DNA of 64,000 bases from Acidobacteriota bacterium. GTDB lineage: Bacteria > Acidobacteriota > Vicinamibacteria > Vicinamibacterales > UBA2999. The notes below the pieces were generated by a model. The model had not been told where the DNA came from. It did no database searches and saw only the letters and a list, made by a program, of their open reading frames with translations. The stretch spans positions 1 through 64,000 of the forward strand of contig JAEUQR010000028.1 of the NCBI GenBank assembly GCA_016789705.1. Direction: 5' to 3'. The position numbers and the translations under genes were made by a program. Every line of letters starts with the position of its first letter. The first letter of the stretch is position 1. Shown piece by piece: positions 8,899 to 20,508 of this stretch.

Positions 8899-8974
8899 TG
8901 GAGCCGGCGACCAGACTTGAACTGGTGACCTGCTGATTACGAATCAGCTGCTCTACCAACTGAGCTACGCCGGC
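8899..8974 (-). tRNA. tRNA-Thr (anticodon CGT)
   Basis: The reverse strand folds into a full cloverleaf. The acceptor stem is GCCGGCG/CGCCGGC, the D arm is GCTC...GC, and the anticodon stem is GCTGA/TCAGC around the loop TTCGTAA (anticodon CGT, reads ACG). The T arm is ACCAG-TTCAAGT-CTGGT. The discriminator base is T and the 3' CCA is encoded. The tRNA is 76 bases including CCA. Confidence 0.97.
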
Positions 8975-9071
8975 TCGGCGTGGGTCTGGCCGGTCGGGAA
9001 CCCGATGGCCAAGACTCAGGATTCTACCACCCCCGGCACTGCCGGGGAAGCCGGAAACGCGGGCGGCCGGC

Positions 9072-10865
9072 TCAGGAGACCGGGACGGCCGTGTCGGAGC
9101 CGCGCCGGCGGCGTGTCGACCCCGGGGCGGTGCCGGCCCACCAGTCGGTGCCGGCCGCGGCGTCGAGTTCGAGCAGGCGGAGCAGGTCGTCGGCCGCCAC
9201 GGCGCGTGAGAACAGGAAACCCTGGCCGAGCGGGCAGCGGAGCGTCTTGAGGGCCTGCAGCTCTGACGGCGTCTCGATGCCCTCGGCCACCACGTCGATG
9301 CCGAGGATGGCGGCCAGTTCGATGGCGTACTGCACGATGGCGGCGCTGCCGCCGTGCTGCGGATTGCCGCCGAGGTAGCTGCGATCGATCTTGATCGTGT
9401 GCACGCCGAGCGCGCGGATGTGCTCGGTGGCGGCGAGCCCGAGGCCGAAATCGTCGAGCGCCACCTTGAATTCCGCGTCGCGCAGCGCCTGCGAGATCTG
9501 CACGACGCGATCGAAGTTGGCCATCGCGTCGAGCTCGGCGATTTCGAGTTCGAGGTCGCCCGGCTCCACGCCGGCGTCGCGCACGGCGGTGATGAGGCGT
9601 CCCACGAGGTCGGGCGCGAGGACCTGGGAGCTCGAGAGGTTCACCGAGATACGCATTGCCTGGGCCGGCGCATGCACGGTGCGCCAGTGGGCCAGCGATC
9701 GGCAGGCGTCGGTGATCGTCTGCCAGCCGAACGGCACGAGCCGACCGGCCTGCTCGAGCAGCGGCACGAAGATGTTCGGCCGCAGCAGGCCGCGGACGGG
9801 ATGCCGCCACCGCAGCAGCGCTTCGGCGCGCACGATGGACCCGTCGCCGAGGTGCACCGTGGGCTGGAACCACATCTCGAACTGCCCGTCGCGCATGGCT
9901 GTCTCGAGGTCCGAGGCGAACTCCATGAACTCCGACGGGGCGGCGCGGGCCGAATCGTCGAAGATCTGCGTTTCCGCCGGGCCGCGCGTCTTGGCGCGCA
10001 CGAGCGCCGAGTAGGCGTCGCGCAGCAGGTCGTCCACCGAATCGTGGCCGGCACTGTTCATCGCGATGCCCACGCAGGCCGAGGCGAACAGGCGGTGGCC
10101 GGCAATCGGGAACGGGGCGGCGAGCGCGTCGTGGAGGCGCGCGGCCACGCGCTGCGCGTCGCGGACGTCGATGAGGTTCGAGATGACGAGCGCGCACTCA
10201 TCACCGCCAAGCGGCGGCAGGGCGACGTCGCCGGCTCTGGCCTGCGTGTCGTGCACGCCGATGCGGGCCACGAGATCGCCCTCGCGCAGGCAGCGGGCCA
10301 GCCGACGCAGGGCTTCGCGCAGCAGCACGTCGCCGCCGTCGTGGCCGAGCATCGCGTTCATCTCGCCGAACCGATCGAGGTCCACGAGCAGCAGCGCGAA
10401 CCGCGACGACGGGGTCTCGCGCGCCGCCGCCACCAGGCGGTCCACATGGGCACGCAGCGCGAAGAGGCCGGGCAGCCCGGCCAGGGTGTCGGTGCGGTTG
10501 CGCTCCTGCACGTCGGCCAGGGTGCCGGCCAGCCGCACGGCGCGTCCGTTGGTGTCGCGCACGGCCACCCCTTCGGCCACCACCCAGCGGAACGCGCCGG
10601 CGTGCGAGCGCAGGCGATGCTCACAGCGGAAGGCGGCCGCGCCACCGCTCAGGTGCCGGTCGAGCGCGTGCATGACCGAGGCGACATCGTCGGGGTGCAC
10701 GCGGCCGAGCCAGGCGTGGAGCGATTCGGTGGTGTCGCCCTTGCCGTCGCCGAGCAGGGCATGCCACGCCGCGGAGTAGGCGACGCGGTCGGACGTGACC
10801 ATCCATTCCCACGTTGCGCTCGACGGCGTGTCAGGCATCCCGGAAGGGGAAGGTGTGCCAGCCAC
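9072..10865 (-). CDS. PAS - GGDEF - EAL dual-domain c-di-GMP protein
   Basis: 597 residues, GTG start. A PAS fold covers about residues 15-120 (WLGRVHPDDV, FRWVVAEGVAVRDTNG). The GGDEF-like domain (about 125-290) reads GGDEC in place of GGDEF and has about 16 extra residues just before it, so cyclase activity is doubtful. The EAL domain (about 315-565) keeps EALLRW, the metal ligands around ELEIAE, the DDFG loop, KIDRSYL and VVAEGIET, so phosphodiesterase activity is likely. There is no signal peptide or membrane segment. A -10-like TACCAT lies 11 bases upstream of the start. Confidence 0.88.
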   Translation of the reverse strand: MAGTPSPSGMPDTPSSATWEWMVTSDRVAYSAAWHALLGDGKGDTTESLHAWLGRVHPDDVASVMHALDRHLSGGAAAFRCEHRLRSHAGAFRWVVAEGVAVRDTNGRAVRLAGTLADVQERNRTDTLAGLPGLFALRAHVDRLVAAARETPSSRFALLLVDLDRFGEMNAMLGHDGGDVLLREALRRLARCLREGDLVARIGVHDTQARAGDVALPPLGGDECALVISNLIDVRDAQRVAARLHDALAAPFPIAGHRLFASACVGIAMNSAGHDSVDDLLRDAYSALVRAKTRGPAETQIFDDSARAAPSEFMEFASDLETAMRDGQFEMWFQPTVHLGDGSIVRAEALLRWRHPVRGLLRPNIFVPLLEQAGRLVPFGWQTITDACRSLAHWRTVHAPAQAMRISVNLSSSQVLAPDLVGRLITAVRDAGVEPGDLELEIAELDAMANFDRVVQISQALRDAEFKVALDDFGLGLAATEHIRALGVHTIKIDRSYLGGNPQHGGSAAIVQYAIELAAILGIDVVAEGIETPSELQALKTLRCPLGQGFLFSRAVAADDLLRLLELDAAAGTDWWAGTAPGSTRRRRGSDTAVPVS

Positions 10866-10925
10866 AGGGTGGAGCGATGGTAGCCCCCCGGCGCCCCGAG
10901 GCCAAGAGGGAAGCGGCGCCGACGG

Positions 10926-11309
10926 CTACGACGGCAGCAGCTTCTCGACGCTCTCGACCAGGTGTTCGACGTCCACCGGCTTGGCTTCGAAGGCGTCGCA
11001 CCCCACCCGCATGGCCAGATTGCGCGAGTCGGTCTGGGTGTTCTCCGAGAGCGCCACGACCAGGATGTTCCGCGTGACCGGATCGGCCTTGAGGCGCCGG
11101 GCAGATTCCCAGCCCTCGAGGGCCGGCGGATCCATATCCATCAGAATGACGTCCGGCTTGTCGGTCCGGACGCTCTCGAGCGCCTCGCGCCCGGAACGCG
11201 CCGAGCGCGCCCGGAAGCCCCGAGCGAGCAGTGTCCGCACCATGGCCTGGCGCAGCGCGTCCTGATCGTTGACGACGAGGACGCTCCGGCCGGCGGTGGT
11301 TGATGCCAT
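10926..11309 (-). CDS. Stand-alone receiver domain protein
   Basis: About 127 residues, one receiver domain only. The phosphoacceptor Asp (VILMDMDPP), the Thr/Ser position (VVALSENTQ) and Lys (FEAKPVD) are present. The acidic pair is Asn-Asp (VVNDQD) rather than Asp-Asp, which may weaken Mg binding. AGGGA about eight bases upstream favours the ATG at 11309; an ATG at 11318 would add three residues. It follows the GGDEF-EAL gene's start at 60 bases on the same strand but lies upstream of it, so both may be co-transcribed. The output partner is unknown. Confidence 0.8.
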   Translation of the reverse strand: MASTTAGRSVLVVNDQDALRQAMVRTLLARGFRARSARSGREALESVRTDKPDVILMDMDPPALEGWESARRLKADPVTRNILVVALSENTQTDSRNLAMRVGCDAFEAKPVDVEHLVESVEKLLPS

Positions 11310-11488
11310 TGGATTCATCCCTGTGCGAAGTGCCGGTATCAGGATCCGTGCCACCCGGCGGGCGCGCGCGAACGTGTGCAGCGCCGTGCAGGCCGCGCCC
11401 CGAAATTTTGCATGGCCGTCAAAAGTTGGTGGACGGCGACGAGAATTGTTGGCGGTGGGGCATTGGGCTACCATTCAGGGTTCCCGCC

Positions 11489-14389
<2,901 letters not shown>

Positions 14390-14499
14390 CTTTCCCGGGC
14401 GCCGCCGTGTCTCATGTGCAGGTTCTACAGGATGACGGTCCAGGTCTGCCCGCGCCCGCTCCGGCTCCTGCCACCAAGATGCTCCGGACGAGCTAGCCC

Positions 14500-15084
14500 G
14501 TGGTCAACGTCCCCCTGCCCACCGACGATCCCGACGCCGACCTCGTGGCGCGCGCCCGGCACGCGCCGGCGGGCGACACGCGCGCCTTCGACGAACTCAT
14601 GGCGCGGCATCGCAGTCGCGTGGTCGCCAACTGCCGCTATCTCACCTCCGGCAACGAGGCCGAGGACCTCGCGCAGGAGGTGCTCGTGAAGGCCTACTTC
14701 GCACTGAAGAAGTACGAGAGCCGCGCCAAGTTCTCGACCTGGCTCTACCGCATCAAGGTCAATCACTGTCTCAACCATCGCCGGGCGGAGAAGCGGCACG
14801 ACGGCGCCGTGCCGCTCGACGACGCCGCGCCCGACAGCACCGCGCTCACCGTACCGCCGGAGGCGGATGTGGCGCTCGACCGCGCCGCCGACGTCACCCG
14901 CGTGCGGGCGGCCGTGGCCAGCCTGTCGGAGACGCTGCGCCAGCCGCTCGTGATGCGCGAGCTCGACGAGATGAGCTACGACGAGATCGCGGCCGCGCTC
15001 GGCTTGTCGCTCTCGGCCGTGAAGATGCGCATCCTGCGCGCGCGGCAGGAACTGCGCGTGGCGCTCGGGGCCGCGCATGGCTGA
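14500..15084 (+). CDS. ECF-type RNA polymerase sigma factor
   Basis: 194 residues. Region 2 covers about residues 25-95, with the core-binding helix and the -10 reading part (AEDLAQEVLVKAYFALKKYE, FSTWLYRIKVNHCLNHRR). An acidic linker follows. Region 4 (about 130-190) has the helix-turn-helix MSYDEIAAALGLSLSAVKMRILRAR. GTG start; there is an in-frame stop just upstream. It overlaps the next small gene by eight bases. Its regulon cannot be told from the sequence. Confidence 0.92.
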   Translation: MVNVPLPTDDPDADLVARARHAPAGDTRAFDELMARHRSRVVANCRYLTSGNEAEDLAQEVLVKAYFALKKYESRAKFSTWLYRIKVNHCLNHRRAEKRHDGAVPLDDAAPDSTALTVPPEADVALDRAADVTRVRAAVASLSETLRQPLVMRELDEMSYDEIAAALGLSLSAVKMRILRARQELRVALGAAHG

Positions 15085-15319
15085 GCCGCCGGTGCCGGAC
15101 GAGCCGCGCGACGAGCCGCTCGGGCTCGCCGGCTTCCTCGACGAGGACGTCGAGTGGAACCGGCTGATGACACGTGTGCACCGATCGATCGCCCGGCGCG
15201 AGCTCTCGGGGCAGGCCGTGGAACTCGGCGCCCACGGCTTCACCGGCGTGGTGCTCGAATACCTGAAGGCGTTCTTCGAAATGTTCGGCGGACCGGGAGG
15301 CAGACGGCGTGGTGACTGA
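15077..15319 (+). CDS. Small acidic protein coupled to the sigma factor (possible partner)
   Basis: 80 residues, starting inside the last codons of the sigma factor, so translation is probably coupled. There is no signal peptide, and no HxxxCxxC zinc motif of ZAS anti-sigma factors. The only hydrophobic patch is short (VVLEYLKAFFEMF). The first half is acidic (EPRDEPLGLAGFLDEDVEW). Position suggests a partner or regulator of the ECF factor, but the sequence itself does not prove it. Its end overlaps the start of the channel gene. Confidence 0.6.
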   Translation: MAEPPVPDEPRDEPLGLAGFLDEDVEWNRLMTRVHRSIARRELSGQAVELGAHGFTGVVLEYLKAFFEMFGGPGGRRRGD

Positions 15320-16151
15320 GCATCTCCAGACGGCGTGGAACGATCTCGTGGCTACGGTCACCGGCGTGCTGCCGCGCCTCGTGATGGGCGTGGTCATCGC
15401 GGTGGTGCTCGTGCTGACGGCGAAGTTCATCCGCCGCATGACAGCCATCGCCTGCCGCCGGGCGCAGGTGGACCGGCTGAGCGAGGCCCTGGGATTGAAC
15501 GCACTCGTCTCGCGGCTCGGCGTGCGCCAGCCGGCCAGCGAGTGGCTGCCGTCACTCGTCTACACCGGCACGCTGCTGCTCTTCGCGCAGACCGGCGCCA
15601 CGATGCTCGGGCTGGCGCCCATCGCCGATTCGATCCGCGCCTTCTTCTCGTACCTGCCGAACGTCGTCGCCGCCATCGCGGTGCTGCTCGCCGGGAGCGC
15701 CGCCGCGGACTTCGCCGGCAACGCCGTGCGCCGCGCCGCCGAAGACTCGGGTATCGATCTCGCGCCCACGCTCGGTAGCGTCTCGTCGGCGCTCATCCTG
15801 TTCGTCACCGGGATCATGGCGCTCTCGCAGTTGCGCATCGACACGGAGATGATCCGCATCGTGACCATCTGCGCGCTCGGCGGCATCGCCCTCGCCTTCG
15901 GGCTGTCGCTCGGCCTCGGCAGCCGCGAAGTCACGCGCAACATGATTGCCGGCTTCTACGCCCGCAAGGTGCTGCGGCCCGGCGACACGGTGACGGTGGG
16001 CGAGCGCACCGGCACGCTCGTGATGATCACGCCCACGCAGACCGTGATTGCGCTGCCCACGCGCGAGGAACTGGCGGTCTCGAACGGCGTGTTCCTCGAG
16101 AGTGGTCCCGGCGTCGCCTTCACTGCCGCCGACCGGTCGCACGAAGGATAG
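15309..16151 (+). CDS. MscS-family mechanosensitive channel-like membrane protein
   Basis: 280 residues, GTG start overlapping the preceding ORF. Four to five membrane helices are visible: about residues 18-38 (LPRLVMGVVIAVVLVLTAKF), 78-98, 110-130 (PNVVAAIAVLLAGSAAADF), 155-172 and 178-200. A conserved beta-domain start follows (GFYARKVLRPGDTVTVGERTGTLVMITPTQT). The TM_helix repeats and short C-terminal domain resemble CmpX-type small-conductance channels. It would release solutes or respond to membrane stress in the inner membrane. It sits in an operon with an ECF sigma factor, which would fit envelope stress control. Confidence 0.8.
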   Translation: MVTEHLQTAWNDLVATVTGVLPRLVMGVVIAVVLVLTAKFIRRMTAIACRRAQVDRLSEALGLNALVSRLGVRQPASEWLPSLVYTGTLLLFAQTGATMLGLAPIADSIRAFFSYLPNVVAAIAVLLAGSAAADFAGNAVRRAAEDSGIDLAPTLGSVSSALILFVTGIMALSQLRIDTEMIRIVTICALGGIALAFGLSLGLGSREVTRNMIAGFYARKVLRPGDTVTVGERTGTLVMITPTQTVIALPTREELAVSNGVFLESGPGVAFTAADRSHEG

Positions 16152-16168
16152 CGGGGCAGACGCCAGCC

Positions 16169-16840
16169 ATGCCGAGGCGTGCCGGCCGCGTACTGCCCGC
16201 GAGCTTCTACGCGCGGCCGACGCTCGTCGTGGCGCGCGAACTCCTTGGCGCCCGGCTCGTGCACGAGACGGCCGACGGCATCGTGGCCGGGCGGATCGTG
16301 GAGGTCGAGGCCTACATCGGCGAGTCGGACCCGGGCTGTCACGCGGCCGCCGGGCCGACGCCGCGGAATCGCCCGCTCTACGAAGCCCCCGGCCACGCCT
16401 ACGTGTATCTGAACTACGGCGTGCACTGCCTGCTGAACGCCGTGACCGAAGAGCAGGGCCGTCCGGCCGCGGTGCTGCTGCGCGCGGTCGAGCCCCTCGA
16501 GGGGCTCGCTCTCATGCGGGCCAGGCGCGTGCGCGGCACGCAGGCGCCGCTGGCGGACGCCGCGCTCTGCCGCGGCCCCGGCAATCTCTCGCGCGCGTTC
16601 GCCGTGTCCCTGTCGCACAACCGGTTGCCGCTCGCCGGCGCGCTGCGGATCGAAGCGGGGCAGGCGGTGACGGGCGCCGTGTGGTGGACACGCCGCATCG
16701 GTCTGTCGCGCGGCGGAGATCGCTTCTGGCGGCCGGTGGTGGCGGGCAGTGCGGCGGTGTCGGGCACGCGCCTGTGGAACGCCGATGCGCGCCCGCGGCC
16801 CTGGCCGGCACACACCATCGCGGATCGCGCCGGCGAGTGA
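16169..16840 (+). CDS. 3-methyladenine DNA glycosylase (AAG/MPG family)
   Basis: 223 residues, typical for bacterial AAG-type enzymes. These excise alkylated purines in base-excision repair. Signature stretches are VARELLGARLVH, the catalytic-Glu region VEVEAYIGESDPGCHA, NRPLYEAPGHAYVYLNYGVH (Tyr wedge region) and CRGPGNLSRAF. The start is 17 bases after the channel gene. It is convergent with htrA, ten bases apart. Confidence 0.93.
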   Translation: MPRRAGRVLPASFYARPTLVVARELLGARLVHETADGIVAGRIVEVEAYIGESDPGCHAAAGPTPRNRPLYEAPGHAYVYLNYGVHCLLNAVTEEQGRPAAVLLRAVEPLEGLALMRARRVRGTQAPLADAALCRGPGNLSRAFAVSLSHNRLPLAGALRIEAGQAVTGAVWWTRRIGLSRGGDRFWRPVVAGSAAVSGTRLWNADARPRPWPAHTIADRAGE

Positions 16841-16850
16841 CGCCGCGCGC

Positions 16851-18026
<1,176 letters not shown>

Positions 18027-18036
18027 GGAGAGAGCC

Positions 18037-18438
18037 CTAGCCGACGTCGACCTTGCGCGGCCCGTGTCCGGGCAGCTTCGGCACGACGACGGTGAGAACG
18101 CCGTCCTTCAGATCAGCGGCGATGCGGTCGGCGTCGATACCTGACGGCAGGCGGAAGGTGCGCGAGAACTCGCCGTGGCCGCGCTCCACCTGGTGATACT
18201 GCTCACAGGCGACACGGGCGTCGCGCCGGCCGTGCAGCGTGAGATGCCCGTCGTGCACCTCGACCCGCACCTGGGAGCGGGCGACCCCCGGCAGTTCCGC
18301 GGTCACGATGTAGGCGTCAGCGGTTTCGCAGAGGTCCGCGGCCGGCACCCAGCCCTGCGGCGCGGGCGCGGGCAGGCGCTCCATTTTCAGCTGAATGGCC
18401 AGCAGGTCACGAACCGGATCCCAGCGCGCGAATGCCAC
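18037..18438 (-). CDS. Hsp20/alpha-crystallin small heat-shock protein
   Basis: 133 residues, GTG start (VAFARWDPVRDLLA). The alpha-crystallin domain covers about residues 38-130 (YIVTAELPGVARSQVRVEV, LTLHGRR, FSRTFRLPSGID). The hallmark A-x-x-x-n-G-V-L motif is ADLKDGVLTVVVPKL. It is an ATP-independent holdase. A longer open frame reaches upstream, but family length and the GTG next to a promoter favour this start. It is followed by htrA. Confidence 0.9.
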   Translation of the reverse strand: MAFARWDPVRDLLAIQLKMERLPAPAPQGWVPAADLCETADAYIVTAELPGVARSQVRVEVHDGHLTLHGRRDARVACEQYHQVERGHGEFSRTFRLPSGIDADRIAADLKDGVLTVVVPKLPGHGPRKVDVG

Positions 18439-18445
18439 GGATCGG

Positions 18446-18454
18446 ATGGTAGCA
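18446..18454 (-). promoter_or_regulatory. Extended -10 promoter element of the Hsp20 gene
   Basis: The reverse strand reads TGC-TACCAT, an extended -10 box. Only seven bases separate it from the GTG at 18438, so the transcript would begin at or next to the start codon (leaderless). No clear -35 is seen. Confidence 0.45.
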
Positions 18455-18500
18455 CGGGCCCCGACCGGGCGTGTCGCCGGGGCCGGAACCCCGGGGGGCG

Positions 18501-18509
18501 TGGTAGCAT
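18501..18509 (+). promoter_or_regulatory. Extended -10 promoter element of efp
   Basis: TGG-TAGCAT lies 32 bases before the efp ATG, in the 103-base divergent region shared with Hsp20. It would give a 5' leader of about 25 bases. No good -35 is visible. Confidence 0.45.
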
Positions 18510-18541
18510 CGATAGATCGAGGCCGCCCTCGACCACGACCC

Positions 18542-19108
18542 ATGGCAAACACTCTCGCAGCGACGCGCCTCAAGCGGGGCATGATCATCATCCAGAACGG
18601 CGACCTGCTCCGGATCCTCGACCTGGAGCACAAGACGCCGGGCAACCTCCGCGGCTTCGTCCGCGTGAAGACGCGCAACCTGCGCAACAACTCGAGCTCC
18701 GAGCAGCGCCTGCGGTCGGAAGACGTCGTCGAGCGCGCCGTGCTCGACGAGAAGCAGATGCAGTACCTCTACAGTGACGCCGACGGGCATCACTTCATGG
18801 ACACCGAGACCTACGAGCAGACCCGGCTCTCGGAAGAAGCGATGGGCGACTCGGCCGGCTACCTCAAACCCGAGATGACCATCAGCGTCGAGTTCTACGG
18901 CAGCGAGCCGGTGGGCATCGAACTGCCGCAGACGGTCGATCTCAAGGTCATCGAGACCGCTCCCGGCATCAAGGGCGCCACCGCCACCAACCAGCTCAAG
19001 CCGGCCAAGACCGAGACGGGGATGGTCGTGAACGTGCCGCCGTTCATCGGCGAAGGCGACGTCATCCGGGTCAACACCGAGACGGGCGAGTACCAGTCGC
19101 GGGCGTAG
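18542..19108 (+). CDS. efp: Elongation factor P
   Basis: 188 residues, three beta-barrel domains as usual. It relieves ribosomes stalled at polyproline stretches. The N-terminal KOW-like domain has its tip at residues 31-38 (KTPGNLRG). The position of the modified Lys34 of E. coli EF-P is Asn35 here, so neither lysylation at that site nor Arg rhamnosylation is expected. The C-terminal signature is [18 protein letters not shown]. The ATG at 18542 gives the family N-terminus, although the frame is open further upstream. Confidence 0.95.
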   Translation: MANTLAATRLKRGMIIIQNGDLLRILDLEHKTPGNLRGFVRVKTRNLRNNSSSEQRLRSEDVVERAVLDEKQMQYLYSDADGHHFMDTETYEQTRLSEEAMGDSAGYLKPEMTISVEFYGSEPVGIELPQTVDLKVIETAPGIKGATATNQLKPAKTETGMVVNVPPFIGEGDVIRVNTETGEYQSRA

Positions 19109-19136
19109 GCCCGCCAGGACCATAAGGGAAGTCGCC

Positions 19137-19733
19137 ATGGACGTCGTCCGGGCCGCCAGCCAGGGCTGGATCGAAGTCATCGTCGGCAGCATGTTCAGCG
19201 GCAAGAGCGAAGAGCTCATCCGCCGCGTCCGCCGCGCGCAGATCGCGCGGCAGCGCGTGCAGATCTTCAAGCCGGCCGTGGACGTGCGGTATTCCGACGA
19301 CCACATCGTCTCGCACAGCGAACTGCGGATCGAAGCCGAGCCGGCCGCGTCGGCGGCGGACCTGCTGGCGAAGGTGCGGCCCGATACCGAGGTCGTCGGC
19401 GTGGACGAAGGGCAGTTCTTCGACGCCGCGCTGCCGGCGGCGTGTGTCGAGCTGGCCGGGCGGGGCATGCGGGTGATCGTCGCCGGGCTCGATCAGGACT
19501 ACCTCGGCCGGCCCTTCGAGCCGATGCCGCACCTGCTGGCGATCGCCGAGTTCATCACCAAGACGCGCGCCATCTGCATGGTGTGCGGCAATCCGGCGAA
19601 TCACACGCAGCGCCTCGTGCACAACGCCGATCGTGTGCTGCTCGGGGCGCACGGCACCTACGAGGCGCGCTGCCGGCGTTGTTTCGATCCGACGCTGTCG
19701 CGCCAGGACGCCCCTATCCAGACGGCGAATTGA
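19137..19733 (+). CDS. tdk: Thymidine kinase (class II)
   Basis: 198 residues. It phosphorylates thymidine for the salvage route to dTTP. The P-loop is [14 protein letters not shown] (about residues 17-30). [10 protein letters not shown] carries the catalytic Glu, followed by the lasso and [14 protein letters not shown]. Four cysteines form a zinc site: CMVCG near residue 146 and CRRC near 182. The start follows efp by 28 bases, so they may be co-transcribed. Confidence 0.95.
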   Translation: MDVVRAASQGWIEVIVGSMFSGKSEELIRRVRRAQIARQRVQIFKPAVDVRYSDDHIVSHSELRIEAEPAASAADLLAKVRPDTEVVGVDEGQFFDAALPAACVELAGRGMRVIVAGLDQDYLGRPFEPMPHLLAIAEFITKTRAICMVCGNPANHTQRLVHNADRVLLGAHGTYEARCRRCFDPTLSRQDAPIQTAN

Positions 19734-19764
19734 CGCGCACCGGCGGCGCGGGCAGAATCGGCCT

Positions 19765-20328
19765 GTGACGCTCGTCGACCTGCTGCCGCAGGTCCTGTTC
19801 GTGCTCGGGCTCGGCTTCCTCGTCGCCAACGTTCGTGCGGCCGTCGACCTTGCACGCTGGGTGCGGCGCAAACCCGGGGCCCTCGCGGTGTGGCTGCCGC
19901 CGAAACCGCCCTTCTACGCCATGAGCCTCGCGATTGGCGGGGCGATGGGCTGTCTGCTGCTCTCGGCACTCTTCGTGCCGCGGCCGTTCCCCGCCGTCTT
20001 CGGCGAGCTGATGATGTTCATCTACTACGCCGCGATCGTGCCGGCCAGCGCACGCATCGCCCGCGGCCTCTACGCCGACGGCATCTGGGCCGACTCGGGC
20101 TTCATGCCGTACGAGCAGATCGGCGGCCTGCGCTGGCAGGAGGGCGAGTCGACGATCCTGGTCGTCGCCTCGCGTCTCCAGACCCTCGCCCGGCGCCTTC
20201 CGGTGCCCGGCCCCCGGCTGGGCGAGGTGCGGCGGCTGCTCCGCGAGAAGATTGCCGAACACGCCATCGACATCGAGTCGGGGCCCGGGCTGCATCTGGG
20301 CGGTCACGACGCCCGCAACGACGTCTAG
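19765..20328 (+). CDS. Predicted membrane protein, function unknown
   Basis: 187 residues, GTG start. Three hydrophobic helices are seen: residues 3-24 (LVDLLPQVLFVLGLGFLVAN), about 50-70 (SLAIGGAMGCLLLSALFVP) and about 75-95 (GELMMFIYYAAIVPASARI). A cytoplasmic C-terminal part includes YEQIGGLRWQEGESTILVVA, which resembles the small membrane-associated PH-like domains of uncharacterised families. I cannot name its role. The stop codon is directly followed by a seven-base repeat array. Confidence 0.65.
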   Translation: MTLVDLLPQVLFVLGLGFLVANVRAAVDLARWVRRKPGALAVWLPPKPPFYAMSLAIGGAMGCLLLSALFVPRPFPAVFGELMMFIYYAAIVPASARIARGLYADGIWADSGFMPYEQIGGLRWQEGESTILVVASRLQTLARRLPVPGPRLGEVRRLLREKIAEHAIDIESGPGLHLGGHDARNDV

Positions 20329-20369
20329 GAACAGGGCACAGGGAGCAGGGACCACGGACCCTGGGATCT
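20328..20369. repeat. Degenerate seven-base tandem repeat (six units)
   Basis: Units in register: GGAACAG, GGCACAG, GGAGCAG, GGACCAC, GGACCCT, GGGATCT. The array begins on the last base of the preceding stop codon and runs into the Ku leader. Confidence 0.75.
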
Positions 20370-20496
20370 GCCCAGGCAGCAGCGTCCGGCCGTGGTGGTT
20401 CGTCCCAGGAATCAGCCCCGCCCGGCCCTGCACGCTAATGCAGGGCGCGGCCCCGACCGATAGTCCCGGTGCCGAAGCCTCCGTGCGGGAGGCGTC
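20349..20496 (+). promoter_or_regulatory. Multi-stem 5' leader of the Ku gene (possible RNA switch)
   Basis: Nested helices are visible. CCACGG at 20352 pairs with CCGTGG near 20395. Inside it GGAC pairs with GTCC, enclosing CCTGGG-ATCTG-CCCAGG. Downstream is an eight-base-pair hairpin GCCCTGCA-CGCTAA-TGCAGGGC. The last hairpin, GCCTCC-GTGCG-GGAGGC (20477-20493), hides the Shine-Dalgarno of the first ATG. A second GGAGGC copy at 20499-20504, the Shine-Dalgarno of the second ATG, can pair with the same arm. No known riboswitch class is recognised. Confidence 0.45.
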
Positions 20497-20508
20497 ATGG
20501 AGGCTCCG

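Noticed and set aside
11300-11488. N-terminal extension of UvrA
   Set aside because: The frame is open but the extra 63 residues match no UvrA; the ATG at 11489 is the family start.
20497-20508. Start of Ku at the first ATG
   Set aside because: Possible, but the family N-terminus begins at the second ATG, so the first was not chosen; both are noted.
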